Source: Lactonifactor sp. BIOML-A5
GTDB lineage: Bacteria > Bacillota > Clostridia > Lachnospirales > Lachnospiraceae
Direction of reading: 5' to 3'
NCBI RefSeq assembly: GCF_009677585.1
Contig: NZ_WKYV01000025.1
Location: 3,198 to 67,197 of the forward strand
Length of the DNA: 64,000 nt
Shown: piece by piece, positions 1 to 8,748 of the stretch
Numbering within the stretch: position 1 is the first letter of the stretch
Layout: every line of letters starts with the position of its first letter
Program-made: the position numbers and the translations under genes
Notes under the pieces: generated by a model
Seen by the model: the letters and a program-made list of their open reading frames with translations, nothing else
Told to the model about the DNA's origin: nothing
The model's database searches: none

Positions 1-23
1 CTCATTTCATTTTCAGTGTTCTT

Positions 24-52
24 ATTCTATCACAACTCCCAGCGATTGGCAA
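24..52 (-). promoter_or_regulatory. Sigma-A type promoter firing leftward out of the window
   Basis: On the minus strand TTGCCA (47-52) and TAGAAT (24-29) are separated by exactly 17 bases. The promoter lies just past the last gene of the Mrp-like operon and points off the left edge, so the next gene to the left probably starts its own transcription unit and the operon ends at 88. This is based on motif match only. Confidence 0.55.
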
Positions 53-87
53 TGAGGGGCCATTTTAAGGATATTTGACAGGCAGCT

Positions 88-2073
88 CTAAAGTACGCAC
101 AATACCATAATCACAATCCCGATACAGCACATAAGGAATCCAAAAGACAAGCTTATGGTCATCCACTTGTGGGATTCCATCCTTCCCCTGAGCCTCTCCG
201 CCCTGGAAATCCTGGCTGCCTCCTCTGATTCTGTCTGAAGACGCAGCGGCCGGTAAAGTGTTTCTTTCAGCGTGAGAATGATGAAGTCAACCAAACGGTC
301 AGGTATGCGAAAGATTCCGGAACATACAGAGGGCAGCCACTTTGTAAGTGCCGGGACATAGACCTTCTTTTCCAAATCAAGCCAATCGGGCCATAAGTTC
401 TTATATCCATAACAGCCGGGCGCCTCCCTGACCATAACAGCCTTTTTGATAAAAAAGAAATAGACGAAGCATCCTACCGCAACAGATATTACCGCGCCCT
501 TCAGATTCACGAGAGAAAAATAGGCTATTTCATGCTCCAGAGGATGGACAGCAAAAAATGTTTCCGTGCTGTCTGCAATCCGATCCATGGTTGCCCCCGG
601 CAGTATTCCCAATACAGGAATTGCAGTGCCGGAAAGAAGGAGGGTTAATTTTGTCACGGGATTTGCATAGTTTCGGTACTGCTCCTCAAATTCTTTCTGC
701 CTCACCGGATGGCGGTTTCTAAACAGTGCATAATAGAGTTTTATCATATAAGCAACTGTCAGTCCCCCACAGAACAGAAACAAAAGTTCTACAAAGGATG
801 TAAAACCGGCGCTTCCCAATACGGTACCGCCTTCATGGATATATTCTACGATACTTTCATGAAGAAGTGTCTTGCTTACATATCCGCTGAATAGAGGAAT
901 TCCTCCGATTCCCAGTGCCCCGGACAAAAATGCCAACTGCAAAAAGGGTTTTCTGCGCCCGAAGCCTCTTACCTCGTTCAGTTCCAATTCCTCCAGGTTC
1001 ATAAACACCACTCCGGCAGCCAAAAACAGTACCAGTTTAAACAGAGAATGATTCATCATGTGAAGCACAATGCCGCGCACTGCCAACTGATTTTCTTCCC
1101 CCAGAAGTCCTGCCATTCCCAATCCGATTAGCACAAACCCAATCTGGGACATAGAAGAGCAGGCAAGGGTCCGCTTCAGATTCACTGCAAATACTGCCAG
1201 GACTGCCCCCAGCGTCATGGTAACCATCCCCAGCAGAAGGACCACAGTTCCCCAGCGGGGATCATATCGGAAGATATTGCAGGAAACTGAAAGAATTCCA
1301 AACAGACCTACCTTTGTAAGTATCCCCGACAGGAGCACACTGGCCGGCGCAGGAGATACCGTATGTGCTTTTGGCATCCATACATGTAGGGGAAACATTC
1401 CGGCCTTTGCACCGAATCCCAAGAGGATCAGCGCCCCTGCTGTGTAGATCTGTCCGGAGTTCTCTGTCCAGGCTTTTCTGCCTGCTTCATACAATTCATC
1501 TATCCGCAGCGTTCCCAGCAGATGATGCAGCATAAAGAGTCCCATGAGAAGGATCAGCCCTCCCACCACTGCAATGCCCAGATAGGTAGACGCCGCTTCC
1601 AGCGCCTGGGGCGTTTCGTTTTGGGCCACCCACACATAAGAGGTAAAAGACATAATCTCAAAAAAGATAAAGGTTGTATAGAGATCTGCGGAAAGAAATA
1701 CCCCCATGGTGGCCCCAAGGGTAAACAAAAGGAACATATAATATCGGTTTCTGTTTCTCTCATGCTTCATATATTCATTTGACATCAGCGCTGACATCAG
1801 CCACAAAAACCCAGACAAGAGTCCGAACAGAGCCCGAAACCCGTCCAGTACAAAGCAAAGCCCCAGGCTGCAGATTCCTGCCGCTTCAAATATCACCGTC
1901 TCTCCCTGCCACACCTGCACTGCAAGAGATGCGATCAGAAAAAGCTCAAGAAGGATCGAAAGATCTACCGCATAATTCCGCATTCTTTTGCTGAACCGCC
2001 CGGCCAGATACCCCAGCAGTGCAGCTGCAAAGGGCCAGCCCACCGTAAGTCCAAGTAAAATATTTCCCTGCAT
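88..2073 (-). CDS. NuoL/HyfB-like proton-translocating antiporter subunit (last gene of Mrp/Mbh-like operon)
   Basis: A 661-residue polytopic membrane protein of the complex I/Mrp antiporter-like family. The proton-path residues of the family are visible: Glu139 in the FFE segment (TM5), Lys223 in GFGAKAGMF followed by HVW at about 230 (TM7), and a TM12-type lysine in GYVSK. It is about 170 residues longer than the three related subunits upstream. The extra C-terminal part holds further hydrophobic segments and a long amphipathic stretch ending in one membrane helix, as in HyfB/HycC or NuoL. The start at 2073 follows an AGGAGGTG ribosome site. A longer reading frame to 2373 would overlap the upstream gene and lacks such a site. 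It lies 12 bases after the previous gene. The exact orthologue (MrpA core, MrpD or HyfB) cannot be fixed by eye. Confidence 0.9.
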   Translation of the reverse strand: MQGNILLGLTVGWPFAAALLGYLAGRFSKRMRNYAVDLSILLELFLIASLAVQVWQGETVIFEAAGICSLGLCFVLDGFRALFGLLSGFLWLMSALMSNEYMKHERNRNRYYMFLLFTLGATMGVFLSADLYTTFIFFEIMSFTSYVWVAQNETPQALEAASTYLGIAVVGGLILLMGLFMLHHLLGTLRIDELYEAGRKAWTENSGQIYTAGALILLGFGAKAGMFPLHVWMPKAHTVSPAPASVLLSGILTKVGLFGILSVSCNIFRYDPRWGTVVLLLGMVTMTLGAVLAVFAVNLKRTLACSSMSQIGFVLIGLGMAGLLGEENQLAVRGIVLHMMNHSLFKLVLFLAAGVVFMNLEELELNEVRGFGRRKPFLQLAFLSGALGIGGIPLFSGYVSKTLLHESIVEYIHEGGTVLGSAGFTSFVELLFLFCGGLTVAYMIKLYYALFRNRHPVRQKEFEEQYRNYANPVTKLTLLLSGTAIPVLGILPGATMDRIADSTETFFAVHPLEHEIAYFSLVNLKGAVISVAVGCFVYFFFIKKAVMVREAPGCYGYKNLWPDWLDLEKKVYVPALTKWLPSVCSGIFRIPDRLVDFIILTLKETLYRPLRLQTESEEAARISRAERLRGRMESHKWMTISLSFGFLMCCIGIVIMVLCVL

Positions 2074-2084
2074 CTTTTCACCTC

Positions 2085-3554
2085 CTATATAGTACCGGCT
2101 GCCACCTGTTCCAGAAAATCCAGAAGCGGCCCGCTGTGTACTCCCAGTCCGATCATCGCAGCAGCAAACACGCCCAGAGGAATCAGCATCCGCCAGGTGG
2201 GATCCGCTGTGTCCCCGCCGATCAGCCTTTCCTTCCCTCTTTCCGGGCAAAATGCACGTATGACCACAGTAAACATGTAAATGGCGGCCATCAGCGCGGC
2301 ATAGAACAGAACAATAACCACTCCGTAGCTCAAAAGAGTTTCTCCCGCAAAGGCTGCCTTTGCAATCCGCCACTTACTGATAAATCCAATGGTGAGAGGT
2401 ATTCCCGTAAGTGACATGGCGGATACCGTAAAGGTCAAAAATGTCTTTTTCATCTGATGGCCCACACCGTCCAGAGCCGGAATAAAATGATATCCTGTTT
2501 TAAACATAACAGAGCCTGATACAAAGAACGCACAAATCTTGCCGATGGCATGAGCAACCATATGACACATAGCTGCAATCATCCCCAGAGGGCTCATAAG
2601 TGTTGCGGCCATCAGAATATAGGACAGATTGCTGATGGTAGAGTAGGCCAGCCGCCGTTTAAAATGTACCTCTTTCACAGCCATGGTACTGCCGTATACC
2701 ACAGTAAACATGGCAATTCCCATCACAATGTCCTGGGCCCAGCTTCCTTTGAGTATCTCTGTCCCGTAACAGTAATACGTAAGGCGGAGTACCGCGAAGA
2801 CTCCGGCCTTTACCACCGCAACCGCATGGAGCAGAGCGGTGACCGGGGTGGGGGCCACAGAAGCAGAGATCAGCCATCCATGAAGCGGGAATACCGCAGC
2901 CTTCACTCCAAACCCCAGAAAAGCCATCACATAGATAAGGCGTAGAATGTTATCGTCCACCAGCGTGTGATCCATCACTCCTCCGATGGCAAAGGAAGCC
3001 CCTTCCCCGTACACAGTAATAAAAATCAGGCTGGTAAAGGCAAAAGCAGCCCCTCCGATAGAATAATAGGCATACTGCCTGCCGGCACGCCTGGCCCGGG
3101 GAATCATGGTATGCATCACAAGAGGAATGGTAACCAGGGTAAGCAGCTCATAGAAAAGATACATGGTCATCATATTGCCCGCATAGGCAATCCCAAGGCT
3201 CACCCCATAGGTCATGGTATAAAAAGCAAAAAATGTATTTTCTCTGGTCTCATGGGTCATGTACTCAAAGGCATACAGAGTAGCCAAGGGCCAGAGTGTG
3301 GAAACGATGGTCCCGAACAGCATTCCCAGACCGTCGATGCGAAAGAGCAGGCTTACATTTTTATATAGTTCAAAAAGGATTAGGCTCTCCTTACTGCCCG
3401 CCCACAAAATCCCAAGGGAAATTGCAGAATTTACAATGACAAGGCTTTCCACTGCAATGTTCCTTCTCTTTCTATCCTTTATAGGAAAGAAAAATAACAG
3501 GGCCCCGGCGAGGATAGGAAGCAGAATAGGTATAATGATATAGATATTTTCCAT
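2085..3554 (-). CDS. MrpD/NuoN-like antiporter subunit
   Basis: A 489-residue multispanning membrane protein. The family signature is complete: Glu136 in LFYELL (TM5), Lys218 in GFGVKAAVF followed by HGW (TM7), and a lysine in GFISKW (TM12). The start at 3554 is placed by a TAGGAGGTG ribosome site; the open frame extends to 3635 but into the preceding gene. It is the third of four such subunits in one operon, with 10 bases between it and the previous gene. It is expected to move H+ or Na+ as part of a multisubunit membrane complex. The ion and the direction cannot be read from the sequence. Confidence 0.9.
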   Translation of the reverse strand: MENIYIIIPILLPILAGALLFFFPIKDRKRRNIAVESLVIVNSAISLGILWAGSKESLILFELYKNVSLLFRIDGLGMLFGTIVSTLWPLATLYAFEYMTHETRENTFFAFYTMTYGVSLGIAYAGNMMTMYLFYELLTLVTIPLVMHTMIPRARRAGRQYAYYSIGGAAFAFTSLIFITVYGEGASFAIGGVMDHTLVDDNILRLIYVMAFLGFGVKAAVFPLHGWLISASVAPTPVTALLHAVAVVKAGVFAVLRLTYYCYGTEILKGSWAQDIVMGIAMFTVVYGSTMAVKEVHFKRRLAYSTISNLSYILMAATLMSPLGMIAAMCHMVAHAIGKICAFFVSGSVMFKTGYHFIPALDGVGHQMKKTFLTFTVSAMSLTGIPLTIGFISKWRIAKAAFAGETLLSYGVVIVLFYAALMAAIYMFTVVIRAFCPERGKERLIGGDTADPTWRMLIPLGVFAAAMIGLGVHSGPLLDFLEQVAAGTI

Positions 3555-3564
3555 GCCGCACCTC

Positions 3565-5061
3565 CTATAATATGCTCTTGCCGATGGCAGTGAGCAGTTC
3601 CATAAGTCCTCCCGGCCATATACCGAAATATGCAATTCCGGCAGTCAGGATTACAATGGGGAGTACCATCCACAGAGAGGGCTCCCGTTTCTTCAGACTT
3701 CCGTAGTCATACGCTTTTCCCGGCAGGAACCCGTGAATGGTGATGGGAAGCAGATACCCCGCAGTCAGCAGAGCGCTGAGCAGCAGAACCGCAGGTGCTA
3801 TCCAGCGCAGGACACCTATCTCAGCCTGCAAAGCCCCCGCCGCCAGATACCATTTGCTGATAAAGCCTGCAAACGGAGGAATTCCTATGAGCCCTAGAGC
3901 AGCCAGTGTAAAGCACCATATGGTCACAGGCATCTCTTTTCCAATTCCTTTAAGCTCAGAAACCTTCGTCTTCCCAGTCTGGCAGATAATTGCCCCGGCA
4001 ACGGCAAAAAGAGCATTTTTAATCAGAGAATGAAAAACCACATGGGAAAGGGCACCCGCCAGCCCGTAAAAATTAAGCAGAGAAAGCCCTGCCATAATAT
4101 AAGAAAGCTGGCTAACTGTTGAATATGCAAACCGCTTCTTCATCAGCGGTTCTCTGTACGCCATCATAGACCCCATAAACACAGTAATGAGCGCCAGGAT
4201 CAGCCAGGCATACTGCACCCAGGTTCCTTTGATCACCTCAGCTCCCACAACAAAATAGATCAGCCGGACAATGGCCAGCACTCCGGCCTTTGTAATCACA
4301 CCGGACAGTACAGCACTGGCTGGCGCCGGTGCTACCGGGTGGGCAGTGGGCAGCCATCCGTGAAACGGAAACATGCCGGCCTTTACACCGAAGCCCAGAA
4401 TCATAAGAAAGATTACCACATAAAACACAGGGTCTGACTGGGCCGCCGCCTGAATATTCTGCGTCCTGTCAGGGGAAAAGTCACAGAGTATCCCCTTTCC
4501 AAACAGATAGATAATTCCGAACAGGCCGGCGAAAGCTCCCCCCGCAGAATAAAATAAGTATTTTAGCCCCGCCATTATGGCCTCTTTCCTGAGAGTATGA
4601 AGGACTAAGGGCAGGGTGGACAGCGACATCATCTCATAAAATATGTATAGGGTGACCATATTGGCAGAGAGATCCAGTCCGGTAAGTACTCCACCTGCCA
4701 TGAGGTACCAGGCATAAAAGGTTCCCTCCCTCTCTTCCTTTCTCATATAGCCCACTGCAAATATTCCTGCCAGTGTCCATACCGCGGCCATGAATAAAGC
4801 AAACAGCAGAGAAAGCCCATCCGTGTGAAGGGCAATGGATACACCGTCCATCAGCTGCCACAGCTGCAGGTATCGATATTCCCCCTCCCCGAGACATCGG
4901 ATTCCCAGTAGTATCGTAAGCCCCCCGTGGAGGACTAAAAATGTCAAAAAGTATCCCAGTAGAGCTCTTCTGCTTCCCAGATACTTTTGTACCGCCAGAA
5001 GAAGCCCCCCTGCAAGTACGGGCAGCAAAACAGGCAGTACTAAAAAAGTATTTTCACCCAT
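3565..5061 (-). CDS. MrpD/NuoM-like antiporter subunit
   Basis: A 498-residue polytopic protein of the proton-conducting antiporter family. Glu143 in FYEMM, the TM7 lysine in GFGVKAGMFPFHGW with the following PAPASA loop, and GFISKW in TM12 are all present, so the putative pump looks functional. The start follows AAAGGAGGAGAC. It is second of the four large subunits and is closely similar in motif layout to the next gene, which suggests duplication within the operon. Fifteen bases separate it from the preceding gene. Confidence 0.9.
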   Translation of the reverse strand: MGENTFLVLPVLLPVLAGGLLLAVQKYLGSRRALLGYFLTFLVLHGGLTILLGIRCLGEGEYRYLQLWQLMDGVSIALHTDGLSLLFALFMAAVWTLAGIFAVGYMRKEEREGTFYAWYLMAGGVLTGLDLSANMVTLYIFYEMMSLSTLPLVLHTLRKEAIMAGLKYLFYSAGGAFAGLFGIIYLFGKGILCDFSPDRTQNIQAAAQSDPVFYVVIFLMILGFGVKAGMFPFHGWLPTAHPVAPAPASAVLSGVITKAGVLAIVRLIYFVVGAEVIKGTWVQYAWLILALITVFMGSMMAYREPLMKKRFAYSTVSQLSYIMAGLSLLNFYGLAGALSHVVFHSLIKNALFAVAGAIICQTGKTKVSELKGIGKEMPVTIWCFTLAALGLIGIPPFAGFISKWYLAAGALQAEIGVLRWIAPAVLLLSALLTAGYLLPITIHGFLPGKAYDYGSLKKREPSLWMVLPIVILTAGIAYFGIWPGGLMELLTAIGKSIL

Positions 5062-5076
5062 AAGTCTCCTCCTTTT

Positions 5077-6567
5077 CTACTGGAACATGGCAATCCCCTG
5101 TTTAATGGCCCCTATAAAAGGTCCTGAAAACAGGCCCAGGATAAAATTGACGGCTGCAAATACGGTAATGGCGGTACAACCGGCCGCCCCCAGCTTTACT
5201 CTTCTTGTCTTTTCAGATGCAGCCACCGGTGTATAGATAATAATAACTGTGCGGACAAAATAAATAGCGTTCAGCAATGTGCTGATTGCAATAACAATAA
5301 ATACAAGGACGACCTTTCTGGGATCCTCTGTGGCTGCCACTGCAAAAGAGATCTTAGATATAAATCCGCCGAACAAAGGAATTCCTACCAGGGAAAACGC
5401 GCCTACGGTAAAGCCGATTCCTGCCAGCCGGCTCCTGTATCCCGCACCCTTTAATTCCTGTATACGGTAGGTATGGCCGGAGGCCTGACTCAGACCCTCT
5501 GCGCTGATAAAAAGGAGCGATTTCGTAGCTGCATGCACCAGGATATGAAACATTGCCGCTACCATTCCCGCCCGGCTTCCCAGTCCAATTCCCATATACA
5601 CATAACCAATTTGAGCTACCGAGGAATAAGCATTCATATACCGGATGTCCTTTTCCCGTATGGCTCCCACAGAACCCAGAATAATAGCAAACACGCTGAA
5701 CGCAAAGAGTACTTTAATGATATCGCTGCCCAGAATTGTATCCTTGCCCACCACCCGGTAGATGATCTTTATCAGGAGAAATATATAACTCTTTGACACC
5801 AGCCCAGACAAAATGGCACTGGAGGAGGGCAGGGAAAAACCATAGGCAGCCGGCATCCAGGAATGAAAGGGATACAGGCCGCTCTTAATAGCCAGACCAG
5901 CCGTGATAAGAATAATTACCATAAGCAGGGGGATATGATACTCTCCTCTCTGCATCAGTATCTTTACGCTTTCCTGGATATTGGGCATTAGCAGATGTCC
6001 GGTAACTGTATACAGAATACATACTCCGATGAGAAAAAGTCCGGACCCCATCAAACTCATAATCATATATCTGGTAGCCGCCACATACACAGGACCTGTT
6101 TTCCTCACCATAATCAGACCGCAGGCGGCTATTGTATTAATTTCTATAAACACATAGGCGGTAAAAATATCATTTGTATAGATCAATGCCAGAATCGCCC
6201 CAAGCATCAGATTCAGGAACAAAAAATACATGCCCAGGCTCCTGTCCTCCAGCTCCCGGCTAAGATGTCTCATCCCTCCCAGGACTGACAGCAGCATCAC
6301 AAAGCTAAAAAAGGTAGCTGTTAAAGCTTCCAGAACACCTACGCGTATCTCATTTCCCCAGGGGGCGGTATAATGCCCCATGGTATAGACAAAGCTTTCT
6401 CCTGTAGACATCACATAAGCTAGAGTTGCGGCAGAGAGCACAATCACAATCCCATTTACCGCAATTCCCAGATTCCTGGCCTTTTTCCCTTTTAAGACAG
6501 ATGAAATGACACCGGAGAACATGGAAACCATGATGGAAAAAAACGGAAAGTTGCACACAAATTCCAA
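5077..6567 (-). CDS. mrpD: MrpD-like antiporter subunit directly after MrpC
   Basis: A 496-residue membrane protein with the antiporter-family residues: Glu in YVFIEIN (TM5), Lys in GLAIKSGLY followed by HSW (TM7), and a lysine in GGFISK (TM12). Its place immediately after MrpC (stop and start abut at 6567/6568) is the position of MrpD or MbhH in known Mrp and Mbh operons, hence the symbol. The loop after HSW (GFSLPSSSA) differs from the PAPAS version in two of the other subunits, so it belongs to a different branch of the family. Confidence 0.85.
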   Translation of the reverse strand: MEFVCNFPFFSIMVSMFSGVISSVLKGKKARNLGIAVNGIVIVLSAATLAYVMSTGESFVYTMGHYTAPWGNEIRVGVLEALTATFFSFVMLLSVLGGMRHLSRELEDRSLGMYFLFLNLMLGAILALIYTNDIFTAYVFIEINTIAACGLIMVRKTGPVYVAATRYMIMSLMGSGLFLIGVCILYTVTGHLLMPNIQESVKILMQRGEYHIPLLMVIILITAGLAIKSGLYPFHSWMPAAYGFSLPSSSAILSGLVSKSYIFLLIKIIYRVVGKDTILGSDIIKVLFAFSVFAIILGSVGAIREKDIRYMNAYSSVAQIGYVYMGIGLGSRAGMVAAMFHILVHAATKSLLFISAEGLSQASGHTYRIQELKGAGYRSRLAGIGFTVGAFSLVGIPLFGGFISKISFAVAATEDPRKVVLVFIVIAISTLLNAIYFVRTVIIIYTPVAASEKTRRVKLGAAGCTAITVFAAVNFILGLFSGPFIGAIKQGIAMFQ

Positions 6568-6942
6568 TTACTCCTCCTCCTTCCTCATCTTCATAATGAT
6601 ATAGTCCATATTAAGGGAATGGTATTTCTGATACAGACAGACCGTCAGAGCAAGCATCAGCGCTGTCACGCTCACAGACACCACAATTCCAGTGAGTACC
6701 AGGCCGCTGGGGATGGGATTAATGTAGGCATCCATGCTGGTGACCCCGTCTGTAACAATGGGTGCCCCCCTGCCTTCGATGTATCCCTGCGCCGCCAGAA
6801 ACAGGTAAGCAGCCGTGTCCATAATATTAAGCCCAATGATCTTTTTTATTAGATTTTTGTGCAGCAGAAGAGCAGCCAGCCCGATGCCGAAGAGAATCAC
6901 AGAGGTAACAACCTCTCCATTTTCCAGAAAGTGCTCCAGCAT
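6568..6942 (-). CDS. mrpC: MrpC/NuoK-like subunit
   Basis: A 124-residue protein with three hydrophobic helices, the layout of MrpC/MbhG/NuoK. In the family this small subunit packs against the antiporter-like subunits and helps form the ion path. The second segment carries the conserved KIIGLNIMDTA motif. The ATG at 6942 follows AAAGGAGGGATCTG; the open frame runs 20 codons further upstream into the preceding gene and was not used. The gene is followed at once by the MrpD-like gene. Confidence 0.9.
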   Translation of the reverse strand: MLEHFLENGEVVTSVILFGIGLAALLLHKNLIKKIIGLNIMDTAAYLFLAAQGYIEGRGAPIVTDGVTSMDAYINPIPSGLVLTGIVVSVSVTALMLALTVCLYQKYHSLNMDYIIMKMRKEEE

Positions 6943-6943
6943 C

Positions 6944-7876
6944 TCAGATCCCTCCTTTGCTGAAAAGTGCATAGAACGAATACATGGTACAAGCCACAAC
7001 AATGCCTACTGCAATATTCAGAGGCAGGATTAGCCCTGCGCTGAAGATTTCACCGGGTGTTCCCAGCGGAATATGGCTGTTCAGATGGTTCGCACCTGTA
7101 AAAAAGGAGTAGCTTTTGGCAAGACAGTAAAACCCAAGGGCAATCAGGGTACAGTTCTGAAACGTCTTTTCTGTAAAAAACTGTTCGATGGCTTCATAGC
7201 CATAGGAATTCCTGAAAAGGATCAGACTTCCTCCTATGATTGCGCCTCCCGAAAATCCCCCTCCCGGTGAAAGATGGCCGTTGAGAATCACATAGATTCC
7301 AAAGAGAAACAGCATAGGCGACAGGATAAACGTTACTCTCTGCAGGATAACATCTTCCTTCATTCCTATCTCTTTCTGGGACTTCGCCGTCTTCGCGCCG
7401 TCGCCGGCCTTAAGAAGGAGGAGCACCGCAGAAGCGGCGATAAATAAAACATTGGATTCCCCAAATGTATCGAATGCCCTGTAGTCCAGGATCATTCCTG
7501 CAACAATGTTCACAGCGCCTGTCTCTTCCATCCCTTTTTCTATGTAGCGCCGGGACACCTCATTGTTTACCGGATTGTCTGCTGCCCCAAAGGGAGGGAG
7601 AAAATATACCACATAAAGCAGAGTTCCTACTATAAACACCCCCATTAGCACTGTCAGAATCCGGTATATATAATGATAGGCCTTTGCTTTTTCATAGGAA
7701 TATCCAACATCCGGGATCTGTTCCAGATATGCGAGATAATTATGTCCTGCTTTCTTTTCCCGTTCTTCCAGGGCAATGGGTTCAGGCTCTTCGTAAAAAA
7801 CATCATTTTCCCCGGCAATCCAACGCTCTAGTTTTCCGAAAAAGGTATGCTCGTAATCTTTCTTAATCTTACTCAT
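6944..7876 (-). CDS. MbhE-MrpB fusion subunit with an extra cytosolic N-terminal domain
   Basis: A 310-residue protein. Residues 1 to about 72 are charged and cytosolic with no recognised domain. Residues 73-155 resemble MbhE, the C-terminal piece of MrpA, with the motif VDYRAFDTFGES-like (here ILDYRAFDTFGES). From about 180 onward it is a MrpB/MnhB domain with four helices and the typical motif LNGHLSPGGGFSGGAI. In archaeal Mbh operons these are two genes, so this is a fusion or the intermediate state of MrpA splitting. The ATG at 7876 follows GGAGAGGACG; a TTG at 7894 is possible but has no better ribosome site. The start overlaps the end of the previous gene by 8 bases, implying translational coupling. 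Confidence 0.85.
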   Translation of the reverse strand: MSKIKKDYEHTFFGKLERWIAGENDVFYEEPEPIALEEREKKAGHNYLAYLEQIPDVGYSYEKAKAYHYIYRILTVLMGVFIVGTLLYVVYFLPPFGAADNPVNNEVSRRYIEKGMEETGAVNIVAGMILDYRAFDTFGESNVLFIAASAVLLLLKAGDGAKTAKSQKEIGMKEDVILQRVTFILSPMLFLFGIYVILNGHLSPGGGFSGGAIIGGSLILFRNSYGYEAIEQFFTEKTFQNCTLIALGFYCLAKSYSFFTGANHLNSHIPLGTPGEIFSAGLILPLNIAVGIVVACTMYSFYALFSKGGI

Positions 7877-8126
7877 GCTTTTCGTCCTCTCCAATTGCCC
7901 GAATTCGTTTGAGGGTTACAAAAAATAAGACGCTGGTTACCCCGGCGCCGACCGCAGCCTCCGTGATGGCAAGATCCGGGGACTTGAGCACCACCCATAA
8001 AATGGACATAATAACGCTGTATGACATAAAAATAGCTACAGATATCAGGAGACGCCTGGCCAGGCAGGCGGAAAGGGCACATACAATTAATCCGAAAAAC
8101 ATTACAAATTTAAACGCCGTCAACAT
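7869..8126 (-). CDS. MbhD-like subunit (DUF4040; MrpA C-terminal piece)
   Basis: An 85-residue protein with three hydrophobic helices and the family motif KSPDLAITEAAVGAG, which contains the conserved glutamate of MbhD and of the C-terminal part of MrpA. In classic bacterial Mrp operons this domain is fused to MrpA; here it is a separate gene as in archaeal Mbh/Mbs. It overlaps the MrpG gene at its start (8110-8126) and the fusion gene at its end. The start follows AGAGGTGAAG. Confidence 0.88.
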   Translation of the reverse strand: MLTAFKFVMFFGLIVCALSACLARRLLISVAIFMSYSVIMSILWVVLKSPDLAITEAAVGAGVTSVLFFVTLKRIRAIGEDEKHE

Positions 8127-8448
8127 CCTTCTTCACCTCTTCCTCTTTTTTCATCAGCGCATTGGTTGTCACCTCGAATTCGCAGAGCATATGGCTGCAC
8201 ACAGGACCTGCCATCCAGAAAAAAGCAAGTATGAACAGCAGCTTTACTTCAACAGTGCCGCCCCACTGATACAGCATGAGGCCAATCAAAAGGCAGAGTT
8301 TCCCCAGCGAATCCCCCATGGCAGCCGCATGCATCCGGTTAAGAGCCGTGCGGAAACGAAAATTGCCGATGGCTGCCCCAAGCATAATCACCAGGCCGCT
8401 CAGCATAAATGCAGCGCACAGTACAAATCTAATTTTCTCCCCAATCAT
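8110..8448 (-). CDS. mrpG: MrpG/MnhG subunit
   Basis: A 112-residue membrane protein with three hydrophobic helices and the characteristic motif TALNRMHAAAMGDSLG, which matches the RMHA..K..TLG region of MrpG/MbhC. The C-terminus is charged. The ATG at 8448 has GAGGAAG upstream. It overlaps the preceding mrpF by 20 bases. MrpG is an accessory subunit required for complex assembly in known Mrp systems. Confidence 0.9.
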   Translation of the reverse strand: MIGEKIRFVLCAAFMLSGLVIMLGAAIGNFRFRTALNRMHAAAMGDSLGKLCLLIGLMLYQWGGTVEVKLLFILAFFWMAGPVCSHMLCEFEVTTNALMKKEEEVKKDVDGV

Positions 8449-8746
8449 GTTCTTCCTCGTCCTCCTTCTGTTTTTCTGCATACACCTTTAAATATAACTG
8501 TACCAGAACAACCACAGCCAAAAAGCTCAGCATAGCATAGATGAGACACACATCCAGCAGATAAGACTCTTTTAGAAGCATCGCCAGAATCGCTATTGCC
8601 ACAATTGTAAGAGTACCGATTGCATTGACCGCTATAATCCGATCTGTGAGCTTCGGCCCTATAATGGAACGAATGACATAAATCAGAATAATAACTGCCA
8701 GGATAATCAGGCACAGGATAAAAAGACCTCTGTAATACTGTTCCAT
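8429..8746 (-). CDS. mrpF: MrpF/MnhF subunit
   Basis: A 105-residue protein with three predicted helices and the MrpF motif GPKLTDRIIAVNAIGT (the conserved Asp-Arg pair between helices 1 and 2). The family is a small subunit of Na+/H+ antiporter complexes. Two bases separate it from mrpE. The acidic tail (KEDEEEHDWGEN) lies in the part that overlaps the next gene. Confidence 0.92.
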   Translation of the reverse strand: MEQYYRGLFILCLIILAVIILIYVIRSIIGPKLTDRIIAVNAIGTLTIVAIAILAMLLKESYLLDVCLIYAMLSFLAVVVLVQLYLKVYAEKQKEDEEEHDWGEN

Positions 8747-8748
8747 AC

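Noticed and set aside
2085..2373. N-terminal extension of the first antiporter gene (open frame to 2373)
   Set aside because: It overlaps the upstream gene fully and reads as a Cys/Arg-rich shadow; a strong ribosome site marks the start at 2073.
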